A DNA stretch of 64,000 bases from Gp6-AA40 sp963818645 (GTDB lineage Bacteria > Acidobacteriota > Vicinamibacteria > Vicinamibacterales > UBA2999). Each line of letters begins with the position of its first letter. Within the stretch, counting starts at the first letter, position 1. Positions 9,085 to 17,969 of this stretch are shown here, piece after piece. Made by a program: the position numbers and the translations under genes. The notes under the pieces are model-generated. The model had not been told where the DNA came from. It worked only from the letters and a program-made list of their open reading frames with translations, and did no database searches. The stretch spans positions 124,001-188,000 of the forward strand of contig CAWFTF010000004.1 of the NCBI GenBank assembly GCA_963818645.1. The letters are read 5' to 3'.

Positions 9085-9243
9085 TCGAATCTCGATTTCC
9101 ACAGCCTCAACATTCGATGACCTGTGCACGACTGCTCGAGTCTGGAGCCATGCTGATGCATCAACAGATCCCCGGGCGAAACGCGAAATTCATCCACACC
9201 GTAACTTATTGAAAGTCAAGCCTTAATAGTCTTTTGCCGAGTT
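9085..9243. other. dnaA-dnaN spacer with possible DnaA boxes
   Basis: No gene is visible here. Two DnaA-box-like nonamers occur, ATTTCCACA at 9095-9103 and TCATCCACA at 9190-9198, followed by an AT-rich stretch (TAACTTATTGAAAGTC, then CCTTAATAGTC). Together with the upstream cluster this would fit a bipartite origin around dnaA. Confidence 0.45.
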
Positions 9244-9271
9244 TTGCACCGAGATCTATTTCTTGTATAAT
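9244..9271 (+). promoter_or_regulatory. Predicted sigma70-type promoter of dnaN
   Basis: TTGCAC at 9244-9249 and a perfect TATAAT at 9266-9271 are separated by 16 bases. They lie about 100 bases upstream of the dnaN ATG. This would give dnaN and gyrB a promoter separate from that of dnaA. Confidence 0.65.
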
Positions 9272-9371
9272 TCTCTATCTCTTCTGATCACTTCAGAAGA
9301 GAGAACCACCACTCTCCACGCCGGCTCCGGTTACGCGGCTGAACGGCTCTGCTCGAGGTCATCACAAAGCT

Positions 9372-10475
9372 ATGGAACTTGTTGTCCGGAAGAATGAGCT
9401 TCTGCGAGAACTCCAGCTTTTCCAGGGCATCGTCGAGCGGAAGAACACCATTCCCATCCTCGCCAACGTGCTGATTGAAGCGAAGGGTGATGAGGTTTGC
9501 ATGCTTGCGACCGACCTCGAGGTCGCATTGAGAAGCCGTTGCCACGCGGCTGTGGCAAAGAGCGGGTCGTTGACGCTCCCTGCGAAGAAGCTCTACGAAA
9601 TCGTGAAAGCTCTTCCCGAGACCGATGTTCGAATCGAACAGGATCGCAACGGCGTGAAAGTCGCTGCGGACAGATTTGATTCACGCATGCAGACGTTGCC
9701 GCGCGAGGACTTCCCGACGCTGCCGGATGTCAGTGGGGCCGCACGCGCGACGTTGCCGCGAGCTGCAGTCCGGGAGATGGTCTCGAAGACGCAATACGCG
9801 ATTACGGGAGAGGACACGCGCTACTTCCTGAACGGTGCGAAATTCATTCTCCGGCCCCAGGGCCTGACGCTGGTTGCGACTGACGGACATCGGCTCGCTT
9901 TAGTCGAAGTTCAGCATCCGACAGGTGTGGAGGAGGAAGTCGGTGTCATCCTTCCGAAGAAGACATTGCTCGAGTTGGGCAAGTTGCTCGCCGAGGGAGA
10001 GGGCGACATTCAGTTCGAGAGCGGTGAGAACCATCTCTTCTTCGAAGTCGGCGGTCGAGTTTTGATCTCACGGATGATCGATGGTCAGTTCCCGGCCTAT
10101 GAACGCGTCATTCCGAAGGGAAACGACAAAACGATCGAGTTCGATCGCGAGCGCCTGACCAGCGCCGTGAAACGTGTGGCGCTGCTTTCGAATGAGCGAT
10201 CGAGAGCGGTCAAGTTTGAAGTGGACAAGGGGAAGGTCGAAGTCACATCGAGCAGCTCGGAGTTTGGCGAAGCGCACGAGCAACTTCCCGTCGAATATAA
10301 CGGCCCGGTGTTGACGATTTCGTTCAACGCCCAGTATGTGCTCGACTTCCTGAATGTCGTCGAGACCGACATTGTTTCGCTCTCGCTCAAGGACGATGTC
10401 AGCCAGGCCGTGATGAAACCCGTCGGTGCACAAGGGTACGACTACACCTACGTGATCATGCCGATGAGGATTTGA
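9372..10475 (+). CDS. dnaN: DNA polymerase III beta subunit (sliding clamp)
   Basis: DnaN forms the dimeric ring that tethers DNA polymerase to its template. The 367-residue protein has three similar clamp domains and family motifs such as NTIPILANVLIEA near residue 25, LVATDGHRLALVEV near residue 168, and the C-terminal DYTYVIMPMRI that ends virtually all beta clamps. It lies between dnaA and gyrB in the classic order, with ten bases to gyrB. Confidence 0.97.
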   Translation: MELVVRKNELLRELQLFQGIVERKNTIPILANVLIEAKGDEVCMLATDLEVALRSRCHAAVAKSGSLTLPAKKLYEIVKALPETDVRIEQDRNGVKVAADRFDSRMQTLPREDFPTLPDVSGAARATLPRAAVREMVSKTQYAITGEDTRYFLNGAKFILRPQGLTLVATDGHRLALVEVQHPTGVEEEVGVILPKKTLLELGKLLAEGEGDIQFESGENHLFFEVGGRVLISRMIDGQFPAYERVIPKGNDKTIEFDRERLTSAVKRVALLSNERSRAVKFEVDKGKVEVTSSSSEFGEAHEQLPVEYNGPVLTISFNAQYVLDFLNVVETDIVSLSLKDDVSQAVMKPVGAQGYDYTYVIMPMRI

Positions 10476-10485
10476 GCGGGGTCTT

Positions 10486-13080
10486 TTGAATCCAACCGAT
10501 CTGAAAACAGGTGTGGAAGAGCCGCGAGAACAGCACAAGGAGCACGTCGACGACCTCGTAGTGTCGGAGACTGGATCGACAGGTCCCAACGGGAACGGGG
10601 CTGCAGACGATTACGGCGCCGACAAGATCAAGGTCCTGGAGGGGCTCGAAGCCGTGCGGAAGCGCCCGGCCATGTACATCGGGTCGACTGGTGCCCCCGG
10701 GTTGCACCACCTGGTGTACGAGATCGTCGACAACTCAATCGACGAAGCCCTCGCCGGTTACTGCGATCAGGTCAACGTCACCATCCACATCGATAACTCG
10801 ATCACCGTCGTGGACAACGGTCGTGGGATTCCTGTGGACCGACACGCCAGTGGCAAATCCGCTGCGGAAGTCGTCCTGACGGTCCTGCACGCCGGTGGCA
10901 AGTTCGATAACGACAGCTACAAAGTCTCGGGCGGTCTCCACGGAGTAGGCGTCTCCGTCGTCAACGCGCTATCGGAGCGCCTGGACCTCGAGATCTGGCG
11001 CAACGAACAGGTCTACCAGCAGAGTTACGAGCGCGGTGATCCAACCGGTGAGCTGGAAATCACCGGAACGACGCAACGCCGCGGCACGAAAGTCACGTTC
11101 AAGCCAGACACGCAGATTTTCGAAACGATTGAATACAGCTTCGACACGCTGGCCCAGCGACTCCGGGAACTCGCATTCCTGAACGGTGGCATCCTCATCA
11201 CGATCGACGATGAGCGGGACGGCAAGAGCCACAAGTTTCAGTATGAAGGCGGCATCGTCTCGTTCGTCCAGCATCTGAATAAGAACAAGGCGCTCGTCAA
11301 CGAGAAGCCGATCTTCATGAAGGGTGACAAGGACGGCATTGACGCCGAGATCGCCCTGCAATGGAACGACGGTTACTCGGAGTTGGTCTTCACTTTCGCG
11401 AACAACATCAACACGCACGAGGGCGGCACTCACCTGTCAGGCTTCCGCTCGGCATTGACCCGAACGATCAACGCGTACGCGGTGAAGAACAACCTCGCGA
11501 AGGATCTGAAGGACGCCAGCATCAGCGGCGATGACATTCGCGAAGGCTTGACCGGAGTCGTCAGCGTCAAGATTCCGCGCCCGCAGTTCGAAGGGCAGAC
11601 GAAGACAAAACTCGGAAATACCGAAGTCAAAGGGATCATCGAGACGATCGTCAACGACAAGCTCGGGCAGTTCCTCGAAGAGAACCCGGTCGTCGCCAAA
11701 CGAGTCATCGGCAAGGCTGTCGATGCCGCTCGCGCTCGCGAGGCCGCTCGCAAGGCCCGCGATCTCGTCCGCCGCAAAGGGGCCCTCGACGGCAGCAGTC
11801 TCCCCGGCAAGCTTGCGGACTGCCAGGAGCGCGATCCCGCCCAGAGCGAGATCTACATCGTCGAAGGCGAGTCCGCAGGTGGGTCAGCCAAGCAGGGACG
11901 TGACCGTCGATTCCAGGCGATCCTGCCGATCAAGGGCAAGATCCTGAATGTCGAAAAGGCGCGCTTCGACAAGATGCTGAGCAGCGACGAGATCAAGACG
12001 ATGATCGCGGCGCTCGGGTGCGGAATCGGCAGTGAGGACTTCGACGTCGAGAAACTGCGCTACCACCGCGTCATCATCATGACGGACGCCGACGTGGACG
12101 GCTCGCACATCCGCACGCTCCTGCTGACGTTCTTCTACCGGCAGATGGGCCAGCTGATCGATCGCGGTCACATCTACATCGCTCAGCCGCCGCTCTTCAG
12201 GGCCAAGCGTGGACGCTCGGAGACGTACATCAAGAACGAACAGGATCTGGATGGCTTCCTGGTGCGTCGAGCAGTTGAATCGCGAGTGGTGAAGCTGGCC
12301 GATGGCAGCGAGCTCTTTGGCGAGCAACTCGAACGTCAACTGCAGCGGAGCAACGCCTACCGGAAACTCCTCCAGCAGGTGACTCGACGCGGCCATCCTC
12401 CCTCGATTGTGTCGGCATTGCTGGAAGGCGAGGCGCGCGACAAATCATTCTTCGAGCAGCGCGATCGGCTGGATGTGATCGCGGCGCGCATGACGACCCC
12501 CACGCGAACGGTGTCGGTCACGCGCGACGACGAACACAACGTCTTCGCGCTGCAGATCGAGGATCGATCCCTTGGCTATCCTCGGCAGTACGAGATCGGG
12601 ATTGATTTCATTACGTCAGGCGAGTACCGCATGCTGGTCGCCGCCTATCGCGAGATCGCCGATATCAAGTTCCCTGCGGTAGTCGTGTCAGGAGAGGTCC
12701 AGCGGGAAGAAGCGCAGGACGAGGCAACCGAGGAGACGGCACAGGGCACGACGCAGGCAGCCGAGGTGCCGGCGACGACCAAGGCGACTCGAAAGGATCC
12801 CGACGTCACGCTTCAGTCGCTGGATGACTTTGTCGAGTTCTTCATTACCGCGGGCAAGAAGGGCATCGCGATCAATCGTTACAAGGGGCTCGGCGAGATG
12901 AATCCGGACACCCTCTGGAACACGACGATGGATCCGGAGAACCGGACGCTGCTGCAAGTTCGAGCAGAGGATCACGCCGAAGCGGATCAGATGTTCACGA
13001 CACTGATGGGTGATCAGGTCGAGCCGCGACGGAAGTTCATCGAAGACAACGCCCTCGACGTTCGCAATCTCGACGTGTAG
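10486..13080 (+). CDS. gyrB: DNA gyrase subunit B
   Basis: GyrB is the ATPase subunit of gyrase, which introduces negative supercoils. The 864-residue reading begins at a TTG (10486) and has about 45 low-complexity residues before KIKVLEGLEAVRKRPAMYIG. No ATG precedes the conserved region, so the exact start is uncertain. The GHKL ATPase motifs (DNSIDEAL, VVDNGRGIPV, GGLHGVGVSVVNALS) and TOPRIM motifs (EGESAGGSAKQG, MTDADVDGSHIR) are intact. An Asp/Glu/Thr-rich insert near residues 740-780 precedes the C-terminal GKKGIAINRYKGLGEMN. The ending LMGDQVEPRRKFIEDNA is normal. Confidence 0.97.
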   Translation: MNPTDLKTGVEEPREQHKEHVDDLVVSETGSTGPNGNGAADDYGADKIKVLEGLEAVRKRPAMYIGSTGAPGLHHLVYEIVDNSIDEALAGYCDQVNVTIHIDNSITVVDNGRGIPVDRHASGKSAAEVVLTVLHAGGKFDNDSYKVSGGLHGVGVSVVNALSERLDLEIWRNEQVYQQSYERGDPTGELEITGTTQRRGTKVTFKPDTQIFETIEYSFDTLAQRLRELAFLNGGILITIDDERDGKSHKFQYEGGIVSFVQHLNKNKALVNEKPIFMKGDKDGIDAEIALQWNDGYSELVFTFANNINTHEGGTHLSGFRSALTRTINAYAVKNNLAKDLKDASISGDDIREGLTGVVSVKIPRPQFEGQTKTKLGNTEVKGIIETIVNDKLGQFLEENPVVAKRVIGKAVDAARAREAARKARDLVRRKGALDGSSLPGKLADCQERDPAQSEIYIVEGESAGGSAKQGRDRRFQAILPIKGKILNVEKARFDKMLSSDEIKTMIAALGCGIGSEDFDVEKLRYHRVIIMTDADVDGSHIRTLLLTFFYRQMGQLIDRGHIYIAQPPLFRAKRGRSETYIKNEQDLDGFLVRRAVESRVVKLADGSELFGEQLERQLQRSNAYRKLLQQVTRRGHPPSIVSALLEGEARDKSFFEQRDRLDVIAARMTTPTRTVSVTRDDEHNVFALQIEDRSLGYPRQYEIGIDFITSGEYRMLVAAYREIADIKFPAVVVSGEVQREEAQDEATEETAQGTTQAAEVPATTKATRKDPDVTLQSLDDFVEFFITAGKKGIAINRYKGLGEMNPDTLWNTTMDPENRTLLQVRAEDHAEADQMFTTLMGDQVEPRRKFIEDNALDVRNLDV

Positions 13081-13104
13081 CGTCCGCCGCACAATTCCGA
13101 GTTC

Positions 13105-15636
13105 ATGACAACACCGACGCCGAACCGCATCCCCGTCAACATCGAAGACGAGATGAAGCGTTCGTACATGGATTACGCCATGAGCGTAATCATTGGACGA
13201 GCGCTGCCTGACGTCCGCGATGGGCTCAAGCCTGCTCATCGCCGTGTGCTCTACGGCATGAAGGCCATGGGGCTGACCTCGACCCGCGGTTATCGCAAAT
13301 GCGCGAAGATCGTCGGCGAGGTGATGGGGAACTACCACCCCCACGGTGACGCCTCGATTTACGACACCCTGGTCCGCCTGGCGCAGGACTTCAACATGCG
13401 CTACGTGCTGACCGACGGGCAGGGCAACTTCGGCTCGATCGACGGTGACCCGCCGGCGGCGATGCGATACACGGAAGCCCGTCTCGACGGCCTGGCTGAC
13501 GAGATGATGGTCGACCTCGATAAAGAGACGGTCGACTTCGTTCCGAACTACGACGAGACGACAGAAGAGCCAACAGTCCTGCCGGCGCCGTTTCCCAATC
13601 TGCTGGTGAACGGCTCCGCAGGAATCGCCGTTGGCATGGCGACGAACATCCCACCGCACAACATGCGGGAGGTGATCGAAGCCGCGATCTGGTTGATCGA
13701 GAGCGCGCAGTCAGACGAGAAGCCGACGCTGGGTGAAAAGCAACGCAAGGTGCTGGAGTTGGTACCGGGCCCGGACTTTCCGACGGGTGGTTACATCATC
13801 GGCCGTCAGGGAATCCAGCAGGCGTACCTGACCGGTCGCGGCATGGTGACCATGCGCGCCAAGGCGGAGATCGAAACCGCCAAGAAAGGCGACCGCCAGA
13901 GCATCGTCATCGAGGCAATTCCCTATCAGGTCAATAAGGCACGGCTGATCGAGCGCATTGCCGAACTGGTGCGCGACAAAGTGCTCGAGGGCATTTCAGA
14001 TATCCGCGATGAATCCGATCGCGATGGCCTGCGCGTCGTCATCGACCTGAAGCGAGGCGAGGTCGGCGAGGTCGTTCTCAACAATCTCTACAAGCACACC
14101 CAGCTGCAGACAACGTTCGGCATTAACACGCTGGCGATTGTCGGTGGGCGGCCACAGGTGCTGTCGCTCCTCGAGGTCCTCGACAACTTCGTCGAGTTCC
14201 GTCGCGAGATCGTTCGTCGACGAACGGAGTTCGAGCTTCGCAAGGCCGAAGCGCGTCGACACATCCTGGAAGGGTTGAAGATCGCGCTCGATCATCTCGA
14301 CGCCGTGATCGCGCTCATTCGAGCCTCGGCAAATCCGCCTGTGGCGAGAGAAGGGCTTATCACGCAGTTCGGCTTGTCGCAGATTCAGGCGCAGGCGATC
14401 CTCGACATGCAGCTGCAACGCCTCACGGGTCTGGAGCGAGACAAGATTCTGAACGAGCTGGCGGAGCTGCTGAAGTTGATCGAACGACTGCTCGCCATCC
14501 TGAGCAGCGACAAGCTCGTCATGCAGATTGTCGTCGACGAACTCCGTCAGGTGCAGGAGAAGTACGGCGATCCGCGTCGTACCGAGATCCTCGCGGCCGA
14601 AGGCGAATTCCGCATCGAGGACCTGATCGCCGAAGAAGACATGGCGATCACGGTCAGCAACACCGGGTACATCAAGCGCACCGCGATCACCAACTACCGG
14701 AATCAGCGGCGAGGGGGCAAGGGCCGTATTGGTATGCGGACTCGCGAAGAGGACTTCGTCAGTCACCTCTTCGTCGCGTCGAGCCACGCCTACATCATGA
14801 TTTTCTCGGATCGAGGCCGCGCGTACTGGCTGAAGGTCCACGAGATTCCTGATGTCGGTCCAGACGGCAGAGGCAAGGCGATCGCCAACCTGGTCTCCAT
14901 GGAAGAAGGAGAGCGGATCGCTGCGCTGCTCGCCGTCAAGGAATTCGAAGACGACAAGTTCATCGTGATGGGAACTCGCCGCGGCGTGATCAAGAAATCC
15001 GAGCTGAGTGCGTTCAGCAATCCTCGAGCGGGCGGCATCATCGCGATGGGCGTTGAGGAAGGTGACTCGGTCATCGCAGTGCAGATCTCGAATGGCAGCA
15101 ACGAGATCTTCATCGGGACCCGAAGCGGGATGTCGATCCGGTTCCCGGAGAGCGACGTCCGGCCGATGGGTCGGGCCGCCTACGGTGTCCGTGGCATCTC
15201 GCTTCGAGAGGACGACGAAGTTGTCGGCATGGACGTGTTGGCGCCCGGTGGAACGATTCTTTCAGTGACCGAGCAGGGATACGGCAAGCGAACCGAGCTC
15301 GAGGAATATCGAGTCCAGTCGCGCGGCGGCATCGGGATCATCAACATCCAGACCAGCGAGAGAAACGGCAAGGTCATCGGCGTCGTGCAGGTCAGCAACG
15401 ACGACGAGCTGATGCTCATCACGCAGCAGGGAAAGATCCTGCGAATGGCCGCGAACACCATCCGTGCGATTGGTCGCGCGACTCAGGGTGTACGGCTGAT
15501 TGATATCGAAGGCGACGATCGCGCGGTGTCGATTGCGCGGCTCGAAGAGCAGGACGAGGAGATCAAGGCTGACGGAATTGCCGATGACGTGACGCCGGGC
15601 GCCGACAACGCCCCCGACGGGCCGGTCGAGGAGTAG
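13105..15636 (+). CDS. gyrA: DNA gyrase subunit A
   Basis: GyrA is the DNA-cleaving subunit of gyrase. The 843-residue protein shows the breakage-reunion start (RSYMDYAMSVIIGRALPDVR), the catalytic tyrosine in AAMRYTEARLDG near residue 117, and the GyrA box QRRGGKG near residue 535. Six beta-propeller blades with repeated motifs such as GGIIAMG and GRAAYGVRGI follow. The GyrA box separates gyrase from topoisomerase IV. The tail is acidic. It lies 24 bases after gyrB and its stop directly abuts the convergent pcrA stop. Confidence 0.98.
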   Translation: MTTPTPNRIPVNIEDEMKRSYMDYAMSVIIGRALPDVRDGLKPAHRRVLYGMKAMGLTSTRGYRKCAKIVGEVMGNYHPHGDASIYDTLVRLAQDFNMRYVLTDGQGNFGSIDGDPPAAMRYTEARLDGLADEMMVDLDKETVDFVPNYDETTEEPTVLPAPFPNLLVNGSAGIAVGMATNIPPHNMREVIEAAIWLIESAQSDEKPTLGEKQRKVLELVPGPDFPTGGYIIGRQGIQQAYLTGRGMVTMRAKAEIETAKKGDRQSIVIEAIPYQVNKARLIERIAELVRDKVLEGISDIRDESDRDGLRVVIDLKRGEVGEVVLNNLYKHTQLQTTFGINTLAIVGGRPQVLSLLEVLDNFVEFRREIVRRRTEFELRKAEARRHILEGLKIALDHLDAVIALIRASANPPVAREGLITQFGLSQIQAQAILDMQLQRLTGLERDKILNELAELLKLIERLLAILSSDKLVMQIVVDELRQVQEKYGDPRRTEILAAEGEFRIEDLIAEEDMAITVSNTGYIKRTAITNYRNQRRGGKGRIGMRTREEDFVSHLFVASSHAYIMIFSDRGRAYWLKVHEIPDVGPDGRGKAIANLVSMEEGERIAALLAVKEFEDDKFIVMGTRRGVIKKSELSAFSNPRAGGIIAMGVEEGDSVIAVQISNGSNEIFIGTRSGMSIRFPESDVRPMGRAAYGVRGISLREDDEVVGMDVLAPGGTILSVTEQGYGKRTELEEYRVQSRGGIGIINIQTSERNGKVIGVVQVSNDDELMLITQQGKILRMAANTIRAIGRATQGVRLIDIEGDDRAVSIARLEEQDEEIKADGIADDVTPGADNAPDGPVEE

Positions 15637-17907
15637 CTAGGCCATCTCCAGCTTCGCGAATCTGGCGCGCAGCGTCTTCTGTCCCACAGAGAGGAATCGC
15701 ACGACCAGCTTTGTGTCGTCGTCCAGCGGTTCCACGCTCAGAATCGTGCCGACGCCGAACTTTGGATGCCTGACTTTCGCGCCGAGCTTCATCTCGCGCG
15801 GGAGTGACTGGTCCTCGTCCTCGTAGGCGTAGACCTCAGGCTCTTCCCGGACGCGACCGCGATAGCTGCCACCCCTCCGAGCATCGCGAAACTGTGCGTA
15901 CGACGGCGGCGGAGTCAGGAAGGATGGCGCGAACGACGACGGAACCTCTTCGATGAGCTCGGCAGGAATCTCGTCGACGAAGCGGGATGGCTCGGTGGAC
16001 TGGTAATCGCCGAACACACGACGACGCGCGGCGGATGTCAGCACGAGCCGGCGTTGAGCGCGAGTAATCGCGACGTAACACAAACGGCGTTCTTCCTCGA
16101 GCTCGACTTCGTCATCGCTGGACCGTGAGTGAGGGAAGAGACCTTCCTCCAGGCCGCTGATGACGACAATCGGAAACTCGAGGCCTTTGGCGCTGTGCAT
16201 GGTCAACATGACCACGCGGGCGTTCTTGGCTCCGGCTTCCTCGTCGACGTCAGATAACAGCGAGAGCTGGTCGACGAATCCTCCCAGCGAAGGCTCAGGA
16301 TTCCGGCTTTCGTATTCGCGAGCTGCGGACACGAGCTCCAGCAGGTTCTCAATTCGACCTTCCGCTTCCTCGCTGCGCTCGTCACGCAGATCCTGGAGGT
16401 ATCCGCTTCGGTCGAGCACTTTACCGAGCGCGAGGGAGACCGGCTCCTCGGCAGCTATGGCTGCGAGGTTCAGAATGAGATCGCGGAACGCTGTCAGCGA
16501 CGCAAGCGATCGATTGGGCAGCAGACGTCGATCGATGCCATGCAGAAGGCGGGACCAAAGCGAATCGTTCGAGGCTCTCGGGTGCAATTCGGCCAACAGC
16601 GGCGACAGCGTATGAGCATCCGTCTCCGCGGGCAGTGGAATCGCCTCCAGGGACTCCATGACTCCCTTGCCAACGCCCCGTGCAGGGACATTCACGACGC
16701 GTCGAAAGCTCACATCGTCGTGGGGATTCAGGATCAGCCTCAGATAGGCGAGGGCGTCCTTGACCTCTTTGCGCTCGTAGAAACGCACACCACCGATGAT
16801 TCGGTATGGCGTGCCGGCGCGTCGAAGCGCATCTTCCAACGTGCGTGACTGCGAGTTCGTCCGATACAGAATCGCGACAGTGTTTTCAGGATCCTCGTGC
16901 AGGGCCATTCGGGACGTCCGCGAGACGAACTCCGCTTCGTCCAGGTCGTCACCGGCGCGATAGTAGAGGATCTTCGCGCCACCACTGCGCTCCGTGTACA
17001 GCCTCTTGTCTTTGCGATTTCTGTTGTTGGCGATAACGGCGGACGCCGCATCGAGGATCACCTGCGTTGAGCGATAGTTGCGCTCGAGGCGCACGGTCGC
17101 GACTTCCGGGAAGTCGTGCTCGAAGTCCAGGATGTTCCTCAGGTCGGCTCCTCGCCACTTGTAGATCGACTGGTCTGGGTCGCCGACGACGCAGAGATTG
17201 TGGTGAGTCGCGAGGTGGCGAATGAGCAGGTACTGCGGACGATTGGTGTCCTGGTACTCGTCGACCATCACGTAGCGGAACTTCTTCGAGTAGCGCTCGC
17301 GCACGGACGCCGATTGCTCGAAGAGCTCCACCGTCTTGAGGAGCAGATCGTCGAAGTCGAGCGCGTTGGCCTCTTTGAGCGCCTTCGTATAGGAGGCAAA
17401 GAGCTTGCTGACCTGTTCGTCGCGGCTGGTCCATGCGCCTGGAATACCGTCAGCGGCCTCCATCCGATTCTTCGCGTGACTGATTCGCGAGAGCACAACC
17501 CGCGGCTGAAGCGTCCCGTCGAGACCTGCTTCACGGAGCACGTGCTTCATCAGCGTCATCTGATCGCTCGAGTCGTAGATGACGAAGTCTCTGGAGAGGC
17601 CGATCTGGGGCGCTTCTCGTCGCAGCAGCCTGGCGCACAGCGCGTGGAATGTCGAGATCCACATGCTTCTGCAGTCGGTGCCGAGAAGAGCCTCGACGCG
17701 CGAGCGCATCTCCCCCGCCGCTTTGTTGGTGAAAGTGACGGCGAGGATACGGTCGGGCTCTGTGAGTCCGTCGCTGACGAGGTGCGCAATGCGATGAGCA
17801 ATGACACGCGTCTTGCCCGACCCTGCGCCGGCCAGAATGAGGAGGGGACCCTCGGTTTTGAGAACAGCCTCGCGCTGTTCGGGATTGAGCCCTGACAACA
17901 AGTCCAT
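15637..17907 (-). CDS. pcrA: ATP-dependent DNA helicase PcrA/UvrD family
   Basis: This is a superfamily 1A 3'-5' helicase acting in repair and replication-conflict resolution. The 756-residue protein has motif I LILAGAGSGKTRVIAHR near residue 26, motif II MVDEYQDTNRPQ, motif III VVGDPDQSIYKWRGAD, and the C-terminal VAITRAQRRLVLTSA. It ends with a Tudor-like tail (GAKVRHPKFGVGTILSVE) characteristic of PcrA. It is convergent with gyrA without any gap. PcrA is preferred to UvrD or Rep from that tail and the length. Confidence 0.94.
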   Translation of the reverse strand: MDLLSGLNPEQREAVLKTEGPLLILAGAGSGKTRVIAHRIAHLVSDGLTEPDRILAVTFTNKAAGEMRSRVEALLGTDCRSMWISTFHALCARLLRREAPQIGLSRDFVIYDSSDQMTLMKHVLREAGLDGTLQPRVVLSRISHAKNRMEAADGIPGAWTSRDEQVSKLFASYTKALKEANALDFDDLLLKTVELFEQSASVRERYSKKFRYVMVDEYQDTNRPQYLLIRHLATHHNLCVVGDPDQSIYKWRGADLRNILDFEHDFPEVATVRLERNYRSTQVILDAASAVIANNRNRKDKRLYTERSGGAKILYYRAGDDLDEAEFVSRTSRMALHEDPENTVAILYRTNSQSRTLEDALRRAGTPYRIIGGVRFYERKEVKDALAYLRLILNPHDDVSFRRVVNVPARGVGKGVMESLEAIPLPAETDAHTLSPLLAELHPRASNDSLWSRLLHGIDRRLLPNRSLASLTAFRDLILNLAAIAAEEPVSLALGKVLDRSGYLQDLRDERSEEAEGRIENLLELVSAAREYESRNPEPSLGGFVDQLSLLSDVDEEAGAKNARVVMLTMHSAKGLEFPIVVISGLEEGLFPHSRSSDDEVELEEERRLCYVAITRAQRRLVLTSAARRRVFGDYQSTEPSRFVDEIPAELIEEVPSSFAPSFLTPPPSYAQFRDARRGGSYRGRVREEPEVYAYEDEDQSLPREMKLGAKVRHPKFGVGTILSVEPLDDDTKLVVRFLSVGQKTLRARFAKLEMA

Positions 17908-17969
17908 CGATGGGAACTGTATCTTGCCGTACAGTGTCCCGTCGTCGCAGCGACGGAGTCAATCTCTCG

